Shown here: piece by piece, positions 60,263-64,000 of the stretch | How the letters are laid out: every line of letters starts with the position of its first letter | Numbering within the stretch: position 1 is the first letter of the stretch | Assembly: GCF_026017845.1 (NCBI RefSeq) | Contig: NZ_CP100416.1 | Coordinates: 3,316,848-3,380,847, forward strand | Direction: 5' to 3' | DNA: 64,000 nt | Source: Amycolatopsis mediterranei | Lineage (GTDB): Bacteria; Actinomycetota; Actinomycetes; Mycobacteriales; Pseudonocardiaceae | The notes under the pieces: model-generated | What the model saw: the letters and a program-made list of their open reading frames with translations, nothing else | Databases searched by the model: none | Told to the model about the DNA's origin: nothing | Program-made: the position numbers and the translations under genes

Positions 60263-60862
60263 TCAACGAACCTCAGGCGTGCGACACTGACGGCTCACGC
60301 GCAGTGCGTCGACGATCAGGTCGAGCATCCGGCCGGTCCGTTCGGGGTCGCGCTCGTCCGCCGTGGACAGGAACGTGCCCAGCAGGAGCAGGGTCACGTC
60401 CTCCGGGTCGACGCCGGCGCGCAGCGTGCCCGCCTTCGCGCCCGCGTCGAGGATCGCCCCGATCGCGGCGGTGATGCGCTGCCTCGTCGCCGGTGTCGCG
60501 ATGCGGCCCGACGCCACGCTCGCGCGGAGGATGTCCGCCATGCCGCGCTTGGTCGCCACGAACGCCGCATAGCGGTTCATCCAGGCCCGGAGGGCTTTCT
60601 CCGGCGCGAGTTCGGCGAGCAGGACCGGGGCGCTGCCGGTGACGTCGTCGAGTTCCGCCGCGTAGACGGCTTCGACGAGCGCCTCACGGGTCGGGAAATG
60701 CCGGTAGAGCGTGCCGATCCCGACGCCGGCCTCGCGGGCGACGGCTTCGAGCGCGACGGTGCCGTCGGCGGCCGCGAACGCGGCGCGCGCCACCGCGACG
60801 AGCTTGTCCCGGTTGCGGCGCGCGTCCGAGCGCACCGGCCGGGCGGGTTCGGGCGAAGACAA
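60263..60862 (-). CDS. TetR-family transcriptional regulator
   Basis: A 199-residue repressor. The HTH is RDKLVAVARAAFAAADGTVALEAVAREAGVGIGTLYRHFPTREALVEAVY, with the same Y-R-H-F-P end as the TetR at 27.7 kb. The ligand domain has KALRAWMNRYAAFVATKRGMADILR. A TTG start at 60862 is favoured by GGAGGTG eight bases upstream, which is itself part of an operator; GTG 60835 is the alternative. Divergent from an aldo/keto reductase with two 18-bp palindromes between them. Confidence 0.92.
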   Translation of the reverse strand: MSSPEPARPVRSDARRNRDKLVAVARAAFAAADGTVALEAVAREAGVGIGTLYRHFPTREALVEAVYAAELDDVTGSAPVLLAELAPEKALRAWMNRYAAFVATKRGMADILRASVASGRIATPATRQRITAAIGAILDAGAKAGTLRAGVDPEDVTLLLLGTFLSTADERDPERTGRMLDLIVDALRVSRQCRTPEVR

Positions 60863-60880
60863 AGCGGAGGCACCTCCGGT
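60863..60880. promoter_or_regulatory. TetR operator, copy 1 (AGCGGAGG-N2-CCTCCGGT)
   Basis: An 8-2-8 palindrome with one mismatch that also provides the ribosome site of the TetR gene. A perfect copy starts 36 bp further. Confidence 0.75.
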
Positions 60881-60898
60881 TGTGCTACGGTCGGCTTG

Positions 60899-60916
60899 AG
60901 CGGAGGCTCCTCCGCT
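60899..60916. promoter_or_regulatory. TetR operator, copy 2 (AGCGGAGG-N2-CCTCCGCT)
   Basis: A perfect 18-bp palindrome 31 bp before the aldo/keto reductase ATG. The outer AGCGGA/TCCGCT and the 36-bp phase are the same as for the pair at 27534 and 27570. Confidence 0.8.
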
Positions 60917-60947
60917 TCACCATCATCGCACGAGGACGGGGATCCCC

Positions 60948-61844
60948 ATGTCTTCCACCGCACGAGGCGCGCTCGCCGGCCGCACCGTCTCCCGCGTCGG
61001 CTACGGCGCGATGCAGCTCGAGCGCCTGCACGGCGACCGCGCCGCGGCCGTCGCCCTCCTGCGCCGCGCGGTCGAGCTCGGCGTCGACCACGTCGACACC
61101 GCCCAGTTCTACGGCAACGGCTTCGTCAACGGAGTCATCCGCGACGTCCTCCGATCCGCCGAAGACCTCCTGATCGCCACCAAGGTCGGCGCCGACCCCG
61201 ACCCCGGCGGCCCGATCCCGCTCCGCCTGGCGCAGCGGCCCGAAGAGCTGCGCGCGAGCGTCGAGGACAACCTCCGGGCGCTCGGGCTCGACCGGATCCC
61301 GCTGGTCAACCTGCGCCGCGCGGACCGGCGGCCCGGGGTGCTCGCCGAGGGTGCGCAGCTCGTCGGCCTCGACGACCAGCTCGCGGTGCTGACCGCCCTG
61401 CGCGACGAGGGCAAGATCGGCGCGATCGGCCTCAGCGCCGTCACCCTCGACGTCCTGCGCCGGGCGCTCCCGGCGGGGATCGCCTGCGTGCAGAACGCCT
61501 ACAGCCTCGTCGGCCGCGACGACGAAGACCTGCTCGAGCTGTGCCTCGCGGAGGGCATCGCCTGGGTGCCGTTCTTCCCGCTGGGCGGCGATTTCCCCGG
61601 GCTGCCGAAGGTGACCGACGAGCCCGCGGTCCGGGCCGCCGCGCAGGCCCTCGGTCACACCCCGGCGCAAATCGGCCTGGCCTGGCTGCTGCACCGCGCC
61701 CCGAACGTCCACCTCATCCCCGGCACCGCGAGCGCGGCGCACCTCGAAGCCAACCTCGCCGTCGCGGACATCGAGCTCGACGACGAGACGCTGGCCGCGC
61801 TGGACGCCATCCCGGCCCGCTCGATGGACGTGAGCCTGGGTTGA
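60948..61844 (+). CDS. Aldo/keto reductase, TetR-controlled
   Basis: A 298-residue NADPH-dependent reductase barrel. Catalytic residues are D and Y of VDHVDTAQFYG and K of LIATKVGAD. The fourth residue, usually His in LHR, is replaced in PLVNLRRAD. The NADP end is HLIPGTASAAHLEANLAVADIEL. It reduces aldehydes or ketones of unknown identity. The divergent TetR with two operators should control it, implying induction by a xenobiotic carbonyl or similar compound. Confidence 0.92.
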   Translation: MSSTARGALAGRTVSRVGYGAMQLERLHGDRAAAVALLRRAVELGVDHVDTAQFYGNGFVNGVIRDVLRSAEDLLIATKVGADPDPGGPIPLRLAQRPEELRASVEDNLRALGLDRIPLVNLRRADRRPGVLAEGAQLVGLDDQLAVLTALRDEGKIGAIGLSAVTLDVLRRALPAGIACVQNAYSLVGRDDEDLLELCLAEGIAWVPFFPLGGDFPGLPKVTDEPAVRAAAQALGHTPAQIGLAWLLHRAPNVHLIPGTASAAHLEANLAVADIELDDETLAALDAIPARSMDVSLG

Positions 61845-61904
61845 CCACATTGATACCGGACGCCGGTATTCGGCCACCGGAGCGGGCGGCGTAGTTTTTA
61901 GGGC

Positions 61905-62846
61905 ATGTACACGGTGGCGGTGCTGGCCCTGGACGATGCGATCGCCTTCGATCTGGCCACCCCGATCGAGCTGCTCGGCCGGGTCCGGCTGCCGGACGGC
62001 CGCGGCGGGTACCGGGTCGTCGTCGCCGGGCCGGAGCCGGTGGTCGACGCCGGGCCGGTGCGGCTCAGCGTCGAGGTGGGGCTCGACGAGGTCGCCCAAG
62101 CCGATCTCGTCGTCGTCCCCGGGCGGAACGACCCGCACCGGCCGACCCCGGCGGGCGTGGCCGAGTTCCTGCGGGCCGCGGTGGCGCGGGGAACGCGAAT
62201 CGCCTCGATCTGCGTCGGGGCGTTCACCCTCGCCGAGGCCGGCCTGCTCGACGGGCTGCGGGCGACCACGCACTGGCTCGCCACCGACGAGCTGGCCCGC
62301 CGGTACCCGGCCGTGCGGGTCGAGCCGGACGCGCTGTACGTCGACAACGGGCAGATCCTGACCTCCGCGGGCGCGTCGGCGGGGCTGGACATGTGCCTGC
62401 ACATCGTGGAGCGCGACTACGGCGCCGCGGTCGCCGCCGACGCCGCGCGGCTCGCCGTCGCGCCGTTGCAGCGCACCGGCGGCCAGGGCCAGTACATCCT
62501 CCGCAACCGCCCGACGTACCAGACCGCGACGCTGGAGAAGGCGCTCGTGTGGATCGAGGAGAACGCCCACCGCCCGCTCACCCTGGCCGACATCGCCGAC
62601 GCCGCGGGCATGAGCACCCGCACGCTGACCCGGCACTTCCACGCCGAGACCGGGCAGAGCCCGATCCAGTGGCTGACCGGGGTGCGCATCCGGCACGCCC
62701 AGGAGCTGCTGGAGCTCACCGACCACACGATCGACCGCATCGCCGGCCAGGTCGGGTTCCCGTCGCCGAGCAACTTCCGCGTCCAGTTCGCCCAGACCGT
62801 GCGGGTCAGCCCGAGCGCGTACCGGAAGACGTTCCGGCCGCGGTAG
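61905..62846 (+). CDS. GlxA-family AraC-type transcriptional regulator
   Basis: A 313-residue two-domain regulator. Residues 1-190 form a DJ-1/PfpI-like amidotransferase domain with the nucleophile-elbow cysteine in ASICVGAFTLAEAGLLDG. Residues about 210-313 are the AraC double HTH: PLTLADIADAAGMSTRTLTRHFHAETGQSPIQWL and IDRIAGQVGFPSPSNFRVQFAQTVRVSPSAYRK. Such proteins often govern nitrogen or amino compound catabolism and bind DNA as the target of small molecules. Its end overlaps the convergent aldo/keto reductase by 41 bp. Confidence 0.93.
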   Translation: MYTVAVLALDDAIAFDLATPIELLGRVRLPDGRGGYRVVVAGPEPVVDAGPVRLSVEVGLDEVAQADLVVVPGRNDPHRPTPAGVAEFLRAAVARGTRIASICVGAFTLAEAGLLDGLRATTHWLATDELARRYPAVRVEPDALYVDNGQILTSAGASAGLDMCLHIVERDYGAAVAADAARLAVAPLQRTGGQGQYILRNRPTYQTATLEKALVWIEENAHRPLTLADIADAAGMSTRTLTRHFHAETGQSPIQWLTGVRIRHAQELLELTDHTIDRIAGQVGFPSPSNFRVQFAQTVRVSPSAYRKTFRPR

Positions 62847-63864
62847 GTCCGCGACGCCGGCGCAGGTGGGGCTGGGCGAGGTGCGGTGGCTCGTAGGCCA
62901 CGTCGATCGGCCCGAGGCCGGTGCCGGGCGGGACGATCGTGTCGATCCGGTCGAGCAGGTCGTCGCCGAGGGCCGTGTCCGCGCCGGCTAGCAGGTCGGC
63001 CAATTGCTCTTCGGTGCGGGGGCCGATGATCGCCGAGGCGACCGCGGGATGGGCGGTGACGAACGCCAAGGCGAGGTGCCGCAAGGGAATCCCCGCCTGG
63101 CCGGCCAGGGGGAGGAGGGCTTCGACGGCGTCGAGCTTGCGTTCGTCGGTCAGGTGCCGCGGCACCCAGTGCAGGCGGCCGGCCGAGGCCGGTTCGCCGC
63201 CGTTCTTGCGGTGCCGGCCGGTGAGCAGTCCCATCGACAACGGGCTCCACACCAGCACTCCGAGGCCGTGGCGCCGGCACACCGGCAGGATCTCGCGTTC
63301 CACGCCGCGGTCGAGGAGCGAGTAGTGCAGCTGTTCGGTGCGGAACCGCGCCAGGCCACGTCGCTGCGCCACCCACTGCGCTTCGATGATGTCGGAGGCC
63401 GGGAGGTTGGAGTGCCCGATGGCCCGGACCTTGCCCGCACGCAGCAGGTCGGTCAGGGCGCTCAGTGGCTCCTCGATGTCGGTGCCGGGTTCGGAGTGGT
63501 GGAGCTGGTAGAGGTCGAGGTGGTCGACGCCGAGGCGGCGCAGGGAGCCTTCGACGGCGGAGATGATCCAGCGCCGCGAGTTGCCCCGCTCGTTCGGGCC
63601 GGCGCCCATCGGGCCGTTGCCCTTGGTGGCGAGGACGACGTCGTCGCGACGGCCGCGCAGGGCCTTCCCGACGATCCGCTCGCTTTCGCCGTCGCCGCCG
63701 TAGACGTCGGCGGTGTCGATGGTGGTGATGCCGTGGTCGAGCGCGCGGTGGACGATGCGGACGCACGCGTCGGGATCGGGGTTGCCGTACGGCCCGAACA
63801 TCATCGTGCCCAGGGTGAACGTGCTGACCTGGATGCCGGTCCGGCCGAGGGGTCTGGTCTGCAA
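62806..63864 (-). CDS. Aldo/keto reductase (AKR11-like)
   Basis: A 352-residue reductase. It starts LQTRPLGRTGIQVSTFTLGTMMFG. Catalytic D and Y are in TIDTADVYGGDGESERIVG, K in VLATKGNGPMG, and H in LYQLHHSEPGTDIEEPLSAL. The cofactor end is SAIIGPRTEEQLADLLAGAD. TTG 63864 has GGAG eight bases upstream and is preferred over an ATG at 63990, whose extra 42 residues are encoded by a G/C tract and look non-coding. The C-terminal 13 residues overlap the GlxA-type gene. Substrate unknown. Confidence 0.9.
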   Translation of the reverse strand: MQTRPLGRTGIQVSTFTLGTMMFGPYGNPDPDACVRIVHRALDHGITTIDTADVYGGDGESERIVGKALRGRRDDVVLATKGNGPMGAGPNERGNSRRWIISAVEGSLRRLGVDHLDLYQLHHSEPGTDIEEPLSALTDLLRAGKVRAIGHSNLPASDIIEAQWVAQRRGLARFRTEQLHYSLLDRGVEREILPVCRRHGLGVLVWSPLSMGLLTGRHRKNGGEPASAGRLHWVPRHLTDERKLDAVEALLPLAGQAGIPLRHLALAFVTAHPAVASAIIGPRTEEQLADLLAGADTALGDDLLDRIDTIVPPGTGLGPIDVAYEPPHLAQPHLRRRRGPTAAGTSSGTRSG

Positions 63865-63913
63865 AGGAGTCTCCGGAGGTCGGGACGCGGGGGGGTGGGG
63901 CCGGGGGGCGGGG

Positions 63914-63926
63914 CCCCCCCCCCCCC
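63914..63926. repeat. Homopolymer tract of 13 C
   Basis: A run of 13 C follows a G-rich stretch and sits 50 bp upstream of the aldo/keto reductase start. Either a slippage-prone tract or a sequencing/assembly artefact near a contig end. Confidence 0.7.
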
Positions 63927-63927
63927 G

Positions 63928-64000
63928 GCCCGCGGCCGTTGAAGCCCTGGTCGGGGCCGTTGTACTGCCGGTGGATGCCGGGCCGGCCATCCCGCGGACC
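63928..64000 (-). CDS. Possible 3' end of a minus-strand gene (partial)
   Basis: Reading in from the right edge, one frame gives RDGRPGIHRQYNGPDQGFNG before entering the G tract as a poly-Gly tail. The polar, Gln/Asn-containing sequence differs from shadow frames and could be the C-terminus of a gene lying outside the window. Too short to identify, and the G tract makes the true stop uncertain. Confidence 0.25.

Noticed and set aside
63864..63990. Extension of the last aldo/keto reductase to an ATG at 63990
   Set aside because: The extra 42 residues come from a G/C tract with poly-Gly and Pro-rich content, while TTG 63864 has a proper ribosome site and matches the family N-terminus.

Overview
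The window is high-GC actinomycete chromosome. GTG/TTG starts with AGGAGG-type ribosome sites, G/C-ending codons, SsbB-like SSB, F420-type oxidoreductases, a GlxA-type regulator and many TetR/MarR/GntR regulators all fit an actinomycete. Gene content and a nested GAATGACTCATTC palindrome make a Pseudonocardiales genus such as Amycolatopsis my best guess, but that is inference. I saw no rRNA, tRNA, CRISPR array, phage or intact insertion sequence.

Layout. 0-8.5 kb: a two-component system (kinase cut by the left edge), a PAP2 phosphatase, a PLP decarboxylase, a gutted trypsin-like protease, a TPP-dependent enzyme divergent from a GntR regulator, an alpha/beta hydrolase and a pirin. 8.5-16.4 kb: an 82-bp tandem repeat, PhoU-like and SSB genes, a zinc ribbon protein, a deazaflavin-dependent oxidoreductase, a class A PBP, and a MarR/ABC exporter operon whose ATPase carries a frameshift. 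16.4-23.7 kb: an ArsR/MDR pair, small enzymes, an NZF-type zinc-finger membrane protein, an orphan NarL-type kinase and a carboxylesterase lacking the usual serine. 23.9-28.6 kb: a three-subunit xanthine-dehydrogenase-family operon facing a TetR regulator across two 18-bp operators. 28.9-32.2 kb: methylmalonate-semialdehyde dehydrogenase plus a Cgl0159-type aldolase facing a GntR regulator, a partial inositol-type catabolic unit.

32-47 kb reads as a general-stress island. It holds a stressosome operon (RsbR, RsbS, RsbT, an RsbT/RsbX fusion and a SpoIIE phosphatase), a MarR regulator, a second SpoIIE phosphatase, Hsp20 under RheA-like operators, a GSP39-like SDR, an orphan cytochrome oxidase subunit I, GlgX, manganese catalase and a zinc alcohol dehydrogenase. 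Three of these transcription units carry a GNNT-N15/16-GGGTAY element matching the actinomycete sigma-B consensus, which links the sensor to likely targets although no sigma factor gene lies here.

47-60 kb: a QorB/HxlR pair, then plant-polysaccharide functions: a GH54 arabinofuranosidase behind a LacI-type operator, a shredded GH43 arabinanase, an SGNH esterase, a LacI-controlled ABC sugar importer with an alpha-glycosidase, and a secreted GH12 endoglucanase. 60-64 kb: a second TetR with the same paired-operator layout as the 27.5-kb locus, aldo/keto reductases and a GlxA-family regulator. The last 100 bp contain a 13-C tract and may be a poor-quality end.
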